Notes: generated by a model from the letters alone, not told the origin. DNA of 64,000 nt from Corynebacterium durum (GCF_030408675.1 NZ_CP047200.1:434001-498000), one strand, 5' to 3'; positions 20,412-28,574 are shown, numbered from the stretch's first letter. Translations and numbers: made by a program.

Positions 20412-21104
20412 ATGCAGCATCATTCTCAGCAGCATCACTCCGAGTATCGCCCGCCCACCCTCGCGGTGGATCTTGTCGCGTTTCGCGTGCACGCCGGGGT
20501 GTTGGAGGTGCTGCTGATGCGGCGTCGTAATGAACCGTTTGCGGGGGAGTGGGCGTTGCCGGGCGGCTATAACGCGCAGGGGGAGACCACCATGGAGGCG
20601 CTGTCGCGGGTGGCGCGCACTAAGGTGGGCGTGAATATTGACGCTGACCTGGGCTTTGTGGAGCAGCTGTACACCTTTGACACCACGGCGCGTGACCCTC
20701 GGGGGCATGCCGTGTCGGTGGTGTACCTGGGCTGCGGGTTTGGTCTGGAGGATGTGACGGGCGGGGATAATCCACACGAGTTCAGGCCGGTGGACGAGCT
20801 GCCGCCGCTGGCTTTTGACCACGCCGACATTGTGCACTACGCGCGGGAGCGGCTGGCGTCGAAAATGTCCTACAGCACGGCCGTGTACGGGTTGCTGCCC
20901 AGCGAGTTCACGTTGACGCAGGTGCAGGCGGCGTATGAAGCGGTGCGGGGGCGGCAGCTGGACAAACGCAATTTTCGCAAGAAGTTTCTCAGCCTCAGCG
21001 TGGTCCACGAGACGGGTGGAGTGTGGCAGGAGGGCGCGCACCGGCCCGCCAAGCTGTACGCATTTAACGGCCGCACGTTGCAGGACTTCGACTCGGGGGT
21101 GTAG
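20412..21104 (+). CDS. nrtR: NrtR-type Nudix-related regulator of NAD metabolism
   Basis: A 230-residue protein with an N-terminal Nudix fold (residues 14-150) and a C-terminal winged-helix-like part (FTLTQVQAAYEAVRGRQLDK, then NFRKKFLSL). The Nudix box is degenerate: G52 and E58 remain, but the REUxEE glutamates are Val67, Thr70 and Lys71, so hydrolysis is unlikely. This is the pattern of NrtR/NdnR repressors, which sense ADP-ribose or NAD-related ligands. The ATG at 20412 is 8 nt after AAGGTGAGG; an in-frame GTG sits at 20406. Close to it are pnuC and nadR with a palindrome over the pnuC promoter. The regulatory role is inferred from architecture and context. Confidence 0.75.
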   Translation: MQHHSQQHHSEYRPPTLAVDLVAFRVHAGVLEVLLMRRRNEPFAGEWALPGGYNAQGETTMEALSRVARTKVGVNIDADLGFVEQLYTFDTTARDPRGHAVSVVYLGCGFGLEDVTGGDNPHEFRPVDELPPLAFDHADIVHYARERLASKMSYSTAVYGLLPSEFTLTQVQAAYEAVRGRQLDKRNFRKKFLSLSVVHETGGVWQEGAHRPAKLYAFNGRTLQDFDSGV

Positions 21105-21122
21105 GAGCCGCCAGTGGGCCGC

Positions 21123-21716
21123 CTAGCGGGTCAGGCGCATGAGGATGCGCGGCACCCCGTCCAGCGCGGAGGTGGTGTCGGCTACCTTGGTGAAACCTTC
21201 CCTCTCGAACATTCTGCGGAACCCGGGGTAGGCAAAAATGGGGGCGACCTTGGCGTCGGTGTCCAGGGGATAGCCCTCGATCACTGTGGCGCCGTTGTCC
21301 CAGGCGAAGGCGATGGCACCGGCGAGTAGTTGCTGGCCGATGCCACCTTTGCGCATTCGGGCGCGGGTGCGTAGGCAGAAGATGGACCACGGGGCGTCGT
21401 CGGCGATGCGCGGGTAGGCGGCGGTGCTGAGTTCGGCGACGTCGGCGCGGGGCGCTACCCCCGCCCAGCCCACGACTGTGCTGGTGCCGTCGGCATCGTC
21501 GCGGTAGGCGAGGATCCCCGGCGCGGGTTCCGCCTGGCAGAGGTGCTGTACTTCGGCGCGCCGGGCTGCGGCGTCGAGCTTGGCGGCGGCTTTGTATCCG
21601 AGCCGGTAGCTGAGGCACCAGCAGGCTTTCGCGGTGGGGCTTTTCTTGGGGCTGAGGAGGAGTTCCATATCGTTGAAACGTTCGATTGTGGCTGGTTCGA
21701 TGCGGAGAGGGTCCAT
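21123..21716 (-). CDS. GNAT family N-acetyltransferase
   Basis: A 197-residue protein on the minus strand, convergent with nrtR and divergent from pnuC. The acetyl-CoA-binding region is visible as CLRTRARMRKGGIGQQLLAG, preceded by a beta strand ending at the conserved position, and followed by GATVIEGYPLD and PGFRRMFEREGF. Substrate is unknown. It shares its upstream region with the pnuC promoter, so the palindromic operator could affect both (inference). Confidence 0.7.
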   Translation of the reverse strand: MDPLRIEPATIERFNDMELLLSPKKSPTAKACWCLSYRLGYKAAAKLDAAARRAEVQHLCQAEPAPGILAYRDDADGTSTVVGWAGVAPRADVAELSTAAYPRIADDAPWSIFCLRTRARMRKGGIGQQLLAGAIAFAWDNGATVIEGYPLDTDAKVAPIFAYPGFRRMFEREGFTKVADTTSALDGVPRILMRLTR

Positions 21717-21735
21717 GGTATTTAGGGTACCAGCG

Positions 21736-21785
21736 TTGACTCCAGCCCTACCCCGTGCTACAGTTAGTGTAAATAAAACACTAAC
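21736..21785 (+). promoter_or_regulatory. pnuC promoter overlapped by a perfect palindromic operator
   Basis: TTGACT (21736-21741), a 17 nt spacer and TACAGT (21759-21764) form the promoter. GTTAGTGT (21763-21770) and ACACTAAC (21778-21785) are perfect inverted arms 7 nt apart, covering the -10 end and start site. This is the classic place for a repressor, most likely the neighbouring NrtR-type protein. Confidence 0.65.
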
Positions 21786-21805
21786 TACCGATTGTGGGAG
21801 TTGTT

Positions 21806-22516
21806 ATGGACATGATCACCGCTTTCTTTAGCGTGAACACCATAGCCTTCACCATCCTCGGCTATTCCATTAGCTGGCTGGAACTTGTTGGCACCATTTT
21901 CAATCTCGTGTGCGTCATCCTCGCTGCGCGCCGCAACATCTGGAACTGGCCTATAGGGCTCATCGGCGTCATGCTGTTCGGTGTTCTCTTCTATCAAATC
22001 AATCTGTATGCGGACGTATTCGAGCAGGTGTACTACCTAATTACCGGTATTAGCGGCTGGTACCTGTGGGCACGAGTGGGCACCAACAAAAACACCGACG
22101 AAAAAGTGCTTATCACCACCAATAGTCTGCGCAGCAACCTATATTGGGTTGCGGGCATTGCCGGGGCGTCGTTACTCACCGGATGGATTGTGTCGAACCT
22201 GCACATATGGCTACCCACCCTGTTCCCGGAACCAGCATCACTACCGCTTCTCGACGCCGCCTCCACCATGACCGCCTTCGCCGCGCAGTTCCTCATGATG
22301 CGCCGCAAGCTTGAAAGCTGGTACCTGTGGATCATTGTCGACATCGTGGCGGTTGGCCTGTACTGGTACAAAGGTGTGCCCTTCGTCGCCCTGCTCTACG
22401 CCGCATTCCTCATCAACGCGATCTACGGCTGGTACACCTGGAGGAACAACACCGCAGCTCGCGCAAATGTAAAGGAAGCTGCCCCTGAGAAAGAACCTGA
22501 GCTGTGCGAAGCCTAA
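21806..22516 (+). CDS. pnuC: Nicotinamide riboside transporter PnuC
   Basis: A 236-residue polytopic membrane protein with about seven helices. SWLELVGTIFNLVCVILAAR near the N-terminus, the NIWNWPIGLIGVMLFG motif and YGWYTWRN at the C-terminal end are PnuC signatures. PnuC mediates facilitated uptake of nicotinamide riboside, trapped by phosphorylation. The ATG at 21806 follows GGGAG. It overlaps nadR by 13 nt, pairing uptake with the kinase/adenylyltransferase. Confidence 0.9.
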   Translation: MDMITAFFSVNTIAFTILGYSISWLELVGTIFNLVCVILAARRNIWNWPIGLIGVMLFGVLFYQINLYADVFEQVYYLITGISGWYLWARVGTNKNTDEKVLITTNSLRSNLYWVAGIAGASLLTGWIVSNLHIWLPTLFPEPASLPLLDAASTMTAFAAQFLMMRRKLESWYLWIIVDIVAVGLYWYKGVPFVALLYAAFLINAIYGWYTWRNNTAARANVKEAAPEKEPELCEA

Positions 22517-23493
22517 CCGGAGTTCGCGGCGTTATAGCAGGAAAATTCTACCCACCGCATAAAGGCCACCATCACCTGATTAACACCGCGCTTGCCGACT
22601 GCACAGAAGTGGACGTGCTGGTCGTGGACAACCCCGACTACGTCATACCCGCGCAACTGCGCAGGCAATGGCTCCAAGCCGAACATCCCGGCGCGCGGGT
22701 ACACATCGTTCCCGACATTGGGAAAGATGACGATTCCGTTGCGTGGGCGGCCCACGCCATGCAATTCCTCGGATATGCACCGGACGTGGTGTACAGCAGC
22801 GAGGACTACGGCCCGAACTGGGCGCACTACATGGGTGCCCAGCATGTGATGGTGGATCAGCCCCGCCAGGTGGTGCCCATGTCCGGCACTATCGCACGCC
22901 GGGACATCCTTGCAGCCTGGGATTACCTTAGCCCTTCGGTGCGCGCTGGACTGGCGTTGCGTGTGGTCATTGTCGGTGCTGAATCCACTGGCACTACCAC
23001 GCTCGCCCGTGCGCTTGCCGACGCCCTGCACGTGCCATGGGTTCCAGAGGTTGGGCGTTTCTACACCGAATCTATTCTGAGCGACGGCGGTGCTTGGGGC
23101 AACGAAGATTTCTATCGGATCGCTCACCTGCAACAGTCCTACGAGGCGGCCATTGCGATGCGCTCGCGCGGCGTGATTGTCTGCGACACCAACACCGTGG
23201 CCACCGAGCTATGGCAGCGCCGCTACCTGGGCGAAACAACCTCGCACATGCATGAGATAGCCAGCAAGGACAAGGCCGACCTGTATGTGATCACTGGTGA
23301 CGAGATTCCCTTCGTACAGGACGGCATTCGCGACGGCGAACACATCCGGCACGAGATGCACCAGTGGTTCCTGGAACACATTGCGGCGACGGGTGTGCCT
23401 TTCATCGTGGTCACTGGTTCTGTGGAGGAGCGCCTCGCTGCCACTGAACAGGCTGCGCGGGACATGATTGAGCGGTGCCGGGTAGTGCGTTGA
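22504..23493 (+). CDS. nadR: NadR-type NMN adenylyltransferase / ribosylnicotinamide kinase
   Basis: A 329-residue two-domain protein. The N-terminal nucleotidyltransferase domain has GKFYPPHKGHHHLI (residues ~12-25), the HxGH-type signature for making NAD from NMN. The C-terminal domain is a P-loop kinase that would phosphorylate nicotinamide riboside. Its Walker A reads GAESTGTTTLARAL (from residue 158), with Thr164 where Lys is usual. There is no N-terminal DNA-binding domain, unlike enterobacterial NadR, fitting a separate NrtR-type regulator. It starts inside the end of pnuC. Confidence 0.85.
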   Translation: MRSLTGVRGVIAGKFYPPHKGHHHLINTALADCTEVDVLVVDNPDYVIPAQLRRQWLQAEHPGARVHIVPDIGKDDDSVAWAAHAMQFLGYAPDVVYSSEDYGPNWAHYMGAQHVMVDQPRQVVPMSGTIARRDILAAWDYLSPSVRAGLALRVVIVGAESTGTTTLARALADALHVPWVPEVGRFYTESILSDGGAWGNEDFYRIAHLQQSYEAAIAMRSRGVIVCDTNTVATELWQRRYLGETTSHMHEIASKDKADLYVITGDEIPFVQDGIRDGEHIRHEMHQWFLEHIAATGVPFIVVTGSVEERLAATEQAARDMIERCRVVR

Positions 23494-23557
23494 AGGGGGG
23501 ATGCCTGAAGTGTTTTGGCACTTTAAGCTTCCTGTCCGGGCGGTCTCTGTCCTGTAA

Positions 23558-23651
23558 AGTGTGCTTATGCTCAAGCACGAAAATGGGGTGTTTTCAGGCT
23601 TGGAGATAAGCAAACTTTCCCCTTGGGTTCTAGTGGTTGTGGAAACACCCC
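23558..23651. terminator. Inverted repeats between convergent nadR and DUF3995 genes
   Basis: GTGCTT/AAGCAC (23561-23566, 23573-23578) forms a small hairpin. GGGGTGTTT (23585-23593) pairs with AAACACCCC (23643-23651) over a 49 nt gap and is followed by AATTTTC. These may act as a bidirectional terminator for the convergent genes. A 17-base stretch at 23558-23574 recurs at 39633-39649. Confidence 0.4.
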
Positions 23652-23678
23652 AATTTTCGAACCCGCCGGGTCGTTACG

Positions 23679-24161
23679 CTAGCGCGCCTCAACGGCATCG
23701 GGCCGACTCCAGCGCAGGTATGCGACTGTTGCGGCCACGACCAGGATTCCACCCACCCAGAAGTGGGGCATCCACAGGAATAGTCGCCACCAGCCGTAGC
23801 GCGAGATCGGCTGATTCGACAGAAGCCGCACGATTCCCTGGGTTGAACCAAACAGTCCATAGGCTATGAGCAACACTCCTGAAACCCAGCCGAAGGCCAG
23901 GCGCAGCCAGCGCGGTACCCTGATGACATCTGGGCGCAGGAGCGCGAACCCGAAAATGACGAAGCCTAGTTTCACTAACCCGGAGATGAGCACAACTGCA
24001 ACGAACCAGGGAGGTCGCTCTTGGGCAAGCCGTTGACCGTCGCCCTGGAGGACTGTATCTACTAGCCATGGGGAACCCAGTGCCCACGACACGCTCACCA
24101 AACCAAAGAACCCCCACCACAGCATCATGGCGATGACAACTACTCGCGACCGGCCTTTCAT
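23679..24161 (-). CDS. DUF3995 family membrane protein
   Basis: A 160-residue protein with four hydrophobic segments: an N-terminal helix, two in the middle around VVLISGLVKLGFVIFGFALL and WVSGVLLIAYGLFGSTQG, and one near the C-terminus. The arrangement and the GxxxG helix near residue 100 match DUF3995. Function is unknown. It is convergent with nadR and lies downstream of the EamA gene in the same direction, with a 112 nt gap. Confidence 0.6.
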   Translation of the reverse strand: MKGRSRVVVIAMMLWWGFFGLVSVSWALGSPWLVDTVLQGDGQRLAQERPPWFVAVVLISGLVKLGFVIFGFALLRPDVIRVPRWLRLAFGWVSGVLLIAYGLFGSTQGIVRLLSNQPISRYGWWRLFLWMPHFWVGGILVVAATVAYLRWSRPDAVEAR

Positions 24162-24273
24162 GTCATGTTCCTTACTGGTGAAAATGGGAGCTGTGGGGCA
24201 AGGCTACCCACAAGGGCTTGCGTGCCCGAGGCTATCAGAGTTTGTGCAGGAAGATGTGTACGTGCATTTCCCA

Positions 24274-25155
24274 TCATGAGGCATCCGCAGAAGCCCGCAT
24301 CGGGCTTTTCTGGGCAATCACAATGGCGGCCAGCACCATAATGATCCCGCAGAGCTGTAGGGGAGTGGGGGCGGTGTGGGTCACGGCGTCGAGAAGCAAA
24401 GCGGTCACGGGGCTGAGGGCCCCGAGCAGCAGGACAGCGGTGGCGTCCAGGCGCTTGAGGCCCGCGAACCAGTTGGGGTAGGCCAGTGCTGCGCCGAAAA
24501 TGCACAGGTAGGCGTAGCCGCCAATTGCGGGCAGGTCCACGTCGGTGAGTGGCCCCTCTGCGATGGCGAAGGGGATGAGTGCCGCACCGCCCGCGATGAG
24601 TTGCCACGCGGTGGTGTCTAGAGGGTTTCTGCCTGTGGGTTGTCCCCAGCGTTTGGCCAGGACCATGCCGAAGCCCATGCTGATGGCGGAACCAAGACCG
24701 GCGATCACGCCAACGACAGTGAGCCGGGCACCGGGAGTGAGCGTGATGGCGGAAACGCCGAGGAGCGCAAGTATGGCGGCGATAATGTGTCCGCGAGTGG
24801 GCTTAATTCCTAATAGAAAAGGAGATATGGCCATTGCGACAAGTGGGGAGGTGCTTGTGAGGATGGCGGCGACACCGCCGGGGAGTTGTTGGGCGGCCAT
24901 AAATAGCAGCGTGAAAAACAATCCGATATTGAGTATTCCGAGTACTGCTGACCGCCACCACCATGAGCCTGTGGGAAGGGTTCGGGTGATCAGAAGTAGG
25001 ATAAGCCCAGCTGGTAGGGCTCGCAGCAGTCCGGCAGTGACGGGGTGCCCCGCCGGAAGCCAGGTGGTTGTTACTGCGTATGTGGTACCCCAGACAATGG
25101 GGGTGAGGGCGGTTCTGGTGGCAATGACATTTGCGGTCATATCGTTATTCATCAT
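24274..25155 (-). CDS. EamA/DMT-family transporter
   Basis: A 293-residue integral membrane protein with about ten helices in two EamA repeats. IVWGTTYAVTTTWLPAGHPV opens the first half; PGGVAAILTSTSPLVAMAIS and GAALAYPNWFAGLKRLDATA mark the second-helix positions of each half. DMT transporters export metabolites, amino acids or drugs. It is divergent from a MarR regulator with a shared control region, so its expression is probably set by that regulator. Confidence 0.85.
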   Translation of the reverse strand: MMNNDMTANVIATRTALTPIVWGTTYAVTTTWLPAGHPVTAGLLRALPAGLILLLITRTLPTGSWWWRSAVLGILNIGLFFTLLFMAAQQLPGGVAAILTSTSPLVAMAISPFLLGIKPTRGHIIAAILALLGVSAITLTPGARLTVVGVIAGLGSAISMGFGMVLAKRWGQPTGRNPLDTTAWQLIAGGAALIPFAIAEGPLTDVDLPAIGGYAYLCIFGAALAYPNWFAGLKRLDATAVLLLGALSPVTALLLDAVTHTAPTPLQLCGIIMVLAAIVIAQKSPMRASADAS

Positions 25156-25199
25156 GTTTCTGTTACGTCTTATATTGAATAGTTTGACGTTAAAATATT

Positions 25200-25229
25200 A
25201 TGATATGGGATGTCAAAATGATATGGGAT
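25200..25229. promoter_or_regulatory. Tandem 12-bp repeat between EamA and MarR genes
   Basis: ATGATATGGGAT occurs at 25200-25211 and again at 25218-25229, 18 bp apart, in the 83 bp between the divergent genes. A GGATAAT box at 25226-25232 lies 7 nt before the GTG at 25239, so the MarR mRNA may be leaderless. The repeats are a plausible MarR operator. Confidence 0.4.
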
Positions 25230-25238
25230 AATCAATGT

Positions 25239-25730
25239 GTGAGCGACGACGTGGACCAGATCCTTGAACAGTGGCGAAATGCCCGCCCCGACATTGACCC
25301 GTCCCCCATGGAGCTCACAGGACGATTGCAACGCGCTGCCGTTTTTACCCGCGAGCAGCTGACCAGTAATTTCACCGCCGCCGGTCTTGAACCCGGACAA
25401 TTTGACGTTCTTGCGACGATCTACCGCGCTGCGGGGAAGGCTGGCGCGCTCACCGCCGGCGAACTCGCGCGCTGGGTCATGGTCAGTGCGGGGGCACTCA
25501 CCAACCGTGTGGATAACCTCGTCGCTGCGGGCCTGGTTACTCGCCGTCACGACACCGCTAATCGACGCCGCGTCCTCATCGCCCTCACCGATCAGGGGCG
25601 TCACAGCGTGGAAACCGCCCTCGAAACCCACCTTGAGAACTGCCGGGCTGTCGCAGAGCGCCTTGATGTGGAGGAAGTTCAGCAGCTCAACCGCCTTCTA
25701 GCAAAAATGCTGCCCGCAGACCCCGACTAG
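25239..25730 (+). CDS. MarR family transcriptional regulator
   Basis: A 163-residue winged-helix regulator. The sequence GLEPGQFDVLATIYRAAG precedes the helix-turn-helix (LTAGELARWVMVSAGALTNRVDNL), followed by the wing ARHDTANRRRVLIALT-like segment. Such proteins respond to small phenolic or metabolite ligands. GTG at 25239 is preferred because a -10-like box lies just upstream; the frame is open to 25200. It is divergent from the EamA transporter, its likely target. Confidence 0.8.
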   Translation: MSDDVDQILEQWRNARPDIDPSPMELTGRLQRAAVFTREQLTSNFTAAGLEPGQFDVLATIYRAAGKAGALTAGELARWVMVSAGALTNRVDNLVAAGLVTRRHDTANRRRVLIALTDQGRHSVETALETHLENCRAVAERLDVEEVQQLNRLLAKMLPADPD

Positions 25731-25776
25731 CGGAATGTGCATCACAATCCGCTGTGAAATGGCACAATAACTAACC

Positions 25777-26874
25777 ATGGACTTGCTCACCACCACCATT
25801 GACCTTGACGCCATTGCGCACAACACTCGCGTGCTCAAAAAACTCGCGGGCACGGCGCAGCTCATGTGCGTGGTCAAAGCCGACGGCTACAACCATGGTG
25901 CCGTCGAAACCGCGCATGTCATGGCGCGCAATGGTGCGGACCAGTTCGGGGTGGCAACGCTGGTAGAGGCGCAGCAGCTGCTGGACGGGGGTATTGACAA
26001 ACCCATCCTCGCGTGGATGTGGCGGCCGGAACAAACCCTCATCAAAGGAATCGAACTCGGCATACCCAGCCCCGAGCACGCCCGCGCCGCCATCAACTCG
26101 GGGCTGGATCTGCGGGTTACCCCCAAAATAGACACCGGTCTCAACCGCTCCGGCATCGACGAAGCCGACTGGGCCGACACCTTCCGGCTGCTTCACGACG
26201 CCCCGAACATTGCCGTCACCGGCCTGTTCTCCCATCTCGCATGTGCCGATGAACCAGGTGATCCCAGCGTAGACGAGCAAGCAGACGTATTCCGACGCGC
26301 TATTGCGGTGGCGCGTGACTGTGAATTAGACGTGCCCACCAACCACCTATCCAACTCTCCGGCAGCGCTCACCCGACCAGATCTGAACTTTGAGATGATC
26401 CGACCAGGACTCGCCTGCTATGGACTATCTCCCATTCCAGGGGTGGATGTTGGCCTGCGCCCCGCCATGACGTGGGCCGCGCGCGTGTCGGTAGTGAAAA
26501 AAATCACAGCAGGAGAGGGGGTGTCCTACGGGCACACCTGGCGCGCACCCTCCAACGGATACACCGCTGTGATTACGGTTGGCTACGCCGACGGCCTGCC
26601 CAGGACTGCGCAGGATGCGCTCTCTGTCACCATTGGTGGTGCGCGATACTCGCAGGTAGGGCGCGTCTGCATGGATCAAATCGTCGTGTGGCTAGGTGCT
26701 GAGGCCAGCGTGCGTGCCGGGGATGAAGCACTGATTTTTGGCTCCGGTGAGCAGGGCGAAATGACCGCCGACGAGCTTGCCGAAGGGCTTGGCACCATCA
26801 ACTATGAGGTTATCTGCAGGCCGAGTGGGAGAACGGTGCGGAAGTTTAAGGGAGGGGATGTCCATGAAAGCTGA
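25777..26874 (+). CDS. alr: Alanine racemase
   Basis: A 365-residue PLP enzyme that interconverts L- and D-alanine for peptidoglycan. VVKADGYNHG holds the PLP lysine, Lys34; GEGVSYGHTW holds the catalytic Tyr251; VGYADGLPR is the phosphate-binding loop. Length is usual for Alr. The ATG at 25777 lacks a clear ribosome binding site and may be leaderless. tsaE starts inside its 3' end, the standard actinobacterial arrangement. Confidence 0.95.
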   Translation: MDLLTTTIDLDAIAHNTRVLKKLAGTAQLMCVVKADGYNHGAVETAHVMARNGADQFGVATLVEAQQLLDGGIDKPILAWMWRPEQTLIKGIELGIPSPEHARAAINSGLDLRVTPKIDTGLNRSGIDEADWADTFRLLHDAPNIAVTGLFSHLACADEPGDPSVDEQADVFRRAIAVARDCELDVPTNHLSNSPAALTRPDLNFEMIRPGLACYGLSPIPGVDVGLRPAMTWAARVSVVKKITAGEGVSYGHTWRAPSNGYTAVITVGYADGLPRTAQDALSVTIGGARYSQVGRVCMDQIVVWLGAEASVRAGDEALIFGSGEQGEMTADELAEGLGTINYEVICRPSGRTVRKFKGGDVHES

Positions 26875-27364
26875 TTTTCCGACTCGTGGTGAGCGGCGGT
26901 TTGAAACGGCCGCTGACACCCAGGCTTTCGGTTCGCAACTGGGCTGTGCCCTGGAAGCAGGCGACGTGGTGATTCTGGACGGGCCGCTCGGCGCGGGCAA
27001 AACGACATTCACGCAAGGTCTCGCGCGGGGGCTGAACGTCAAAGGCCGGGTTACGTCCCCAACATTTGTGATCGCGCGCGAACACCGTTCCGTGGTGGGT
27101 GGTCCTGCGCTGATTCATGTGGATGCCTACCGGCTTTTGGGGGAAGACCCTTCCGCTGTGGATGCTGATCCATTGGGGGCGCTGGATTCCCTGGATTTGG
27201 ACACCGAGCTGGATGATGCTGTTGTTGTCGCCGAGTGGGGCGGAGGGCTTGTTGAACAATTATCGTCCTCCTATCTGAAAGTGACGTTTGATAGGGAAAC
27301 CGCCGTGCGCGAGAACACCGAATCGGAGGCGCGCATTATTTCCTGGGAGTGGGTTGAGGGGTAG
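26864..27364 (+). CDS. tsaE: tRNA t6A biosynthesis ATPase TsaE
   Basis: A 166-residue P-loop ATPase that works with TsaB and TsaD to place threonylcarbamoyl on A37 of ANN-decoding tRNAs. Walker A is LDGPLGAGKTTFTQGLARGL; VTSPTFVI and HVDAYRLL follow, and VVVAEWGGG resembles the Walker B/Trp motif. The ATG at 26864 follows GGGAGGGG with 6 nt spacing; an ATG at 26858 is too close. It overlaps alr by 11 nt. Confidence 0.93.
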   Translation: MKADFPTRGERRFETAADTQAFGSQLGCALEAGDVVILDGPLGAGKTTFTQGLARGLNVKGRVTSPTFVIAREHRSVVGGPALIHVDAYRLLGEDPSAVDADPLGALDSLDLDTELDDAVVVAEWGGGLVEQLSSSYLKVTFDRETAVRENTESEARIISWEWVEG

Positions 27365-27378
27365 GCGCTAATTGACCA

Positions 27379-27443
27379 TAATGTTTGCTCATCAAATTGT
27401 CGTTCTTAGCGTCTAAAAGCAGCAGTTTGATGAGCAAACATTA
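27379..27443. repeat. 18-bp perfect inverted repeat with 29-nt loop
   Basis: The arm 27379-27396 (TAATGTTTGCTCATCAAA) is perfectly complementary to 27426-27443. It lies between the convergent tsaE and the nuclease-like gene. It could be a bidirectional terminator without T tracts, or the trace of a mobile element. Confidence 0.65.
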
Positions 27444-27487
27444 CAGGAACCCGATCCGGCAACTCGAGGAAGACATGACAACCAGTC

Positions 27488-28450
27488 CTAAGGCATGCTT
27501 TTCCTTGCATTAATCCTTGCCGCGATGTTGCGTTGCAGTTCGCGGGCGTTGTAGAGCATCCCATGTGTGATGCGGAGCGTATCCCATCCCATGTTGTGTA
27601 GCTGGATGGTGACCATGGAGTCATAGTCACGTTGTCTGCGGTCAAGATGATGAATGCCGTCGTAAAATAGCCCTACCTTATATGCGCGCCACCCAGCGTC
27701 GAGCTGAGTAAGTAGCCGTGGGTACCCGCCCTCGGGAAACCTTGCATAGATTGGGATTTGCGTGCTCAGGCCATCATGCACCTGGAAAGCGATCAAACGG
27801 AGTGTGGTTTCTTGCGGAGAGTCAGCCTGAGGATCGGACAAAGAGATCAGCTTTTGTAGCATCCGAGCTGAAATAATGCCGTAGCCAGAGCTTAAAACGT
27901 CGTATGGAGTGATGCCTGTGCACCGTCGCATTGCATCAATGAGTTGAATGGAGCGGATTTCTTCAGGGGCTAATCCAGGAACACGGTGCACGAACCATGT
28001 GTGATTACCGCGTACAACATCTTTGATGCATTGGATTGTGGCCAATGCTGGCGTGACGCAACGGAGCATGGGAAAGGCCGGATCAGGGGTCCATGTAGCA
28101 GTGGCTGCGGGTTTTGCTTGCCGGTGAGGTTGCAATCGTGAGTGGGATGTATGGCGCCCGGATTCTACAAGCAGTGTCACCTGAGCCTCATTCGCCCAAT
28201 ACGTAAGTCCCGCATATGCAGCAGCGGCCCAATGGGAAACTATTGCTTTGGGGTTATTGAGATGATGTGCCCGCGCGCGGCTGATGATGTCGTGCTGGAA
28301 AGGAGCATCTGCAGTCTGTTCTGCTTTGGTGATAACCACTCCATGGGCAATCCGGTCATAGTTTTGTGTGATGTGCGCTCGTGTATAGCGCTGTTGCAGA
28401 TCACTTATTTTTATGGGTTTTAGCTGCGGCAAGGCGCTCATATTTACCAT
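27488..28450 (-). CDS. Unknown protein with C-terminal Vsr/DUF559-like nuclease region
   Basis: A 320-residue protein of uncertain function. The N-terminal ~90 residues (RAHHLNNPKAIVSHWAAAAY and after) resemble the front part of AbiEi-like and related actinobacterial proteins. The C-terminal ~80 residues have YKVGLFYDGIHHLDRRQRDY and LHNMGWDTLRITHGML, which fits the D...E/Q...K pattern of Vsr/DUF559 restriction-like folds, although the catalytic residues are not certain. The start could be 28450 or 28441. It is the only minus-strand gene inside the alr-tsaE-tsaB-rimI-tsaD run, which suggests insertion. Confidence 0.6.
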   Translation of the reverse strand: MVNMSALPQLKPIKISDLQQRYTRAHITQNYDRIAHGVVITKAEQTADAPFQHDIISRARAHHLNNPKAIVSHWAAAAYAGLTYWANEAQVTLLVESGRHTSHSRLQPHRQAKPAATATWTPDPAFPMLRCVTPALATIQCIKDVVRGNHTWFVHRVPGLAPEEIRSIQLIDAMRRCTGITPYDVLSSGYGIISARMLQKLISLSDPQADSPQETTLRLIAFQVHDGLSTQIPIYARFPEGGYPRLLTQLDAGWRAYKVGLFYDGIHHLDRRQRDYDSMVTIQLHNMGWDTLRITHGMLYNARELQRNIAARINARKSMP

Positions 28451-28493
28451 GAAACCCCGTATAGAAATAGCTTTTCTGCAGTAGTGTGCGACA

Positions 28494-28565
28494 TCTGTGG
28501 AGAACTTAGGTTATCCACAGGGAGCAGGTTGGCATCATTACGTCAGCTCATAACACGACTAGAAT
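28494..28565 (+). promoter_or_regulatory. tsaB promoter with two inverted DnaA-box-like sites
   Basis: TTATCCACA (28511-28519) is an exact DnaA-box match, and TGTGGAGAA (28496-28504) is a one-mismatch box in the opposite direction; together they also make a hairpin (CTGTGGA/TCCACAG). Downstream, TTACGT (28538-28543), a 16 nt spacer and TAGAAT (28560-28565) form a promoter whose start would fall on the tsaB GTG, giving a leaderless mRNA. Confidence 0.5.
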
Positions 28566-28574
28566 TGCTATCTT

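Noticed and set aside
23561..23869. 102-residue plus-strand frame after nadR
   Set aside because: It runs over intergenic hairpins and the 3' end of the DUF3995 gene, with no ribosome binding site or recognisable domain.
27379..27443. Insertion sequence end
   Set aside because: The 18-bp inverted repeat has no transposase beside it and no target duplication was found, so it is listed only as a repeat.
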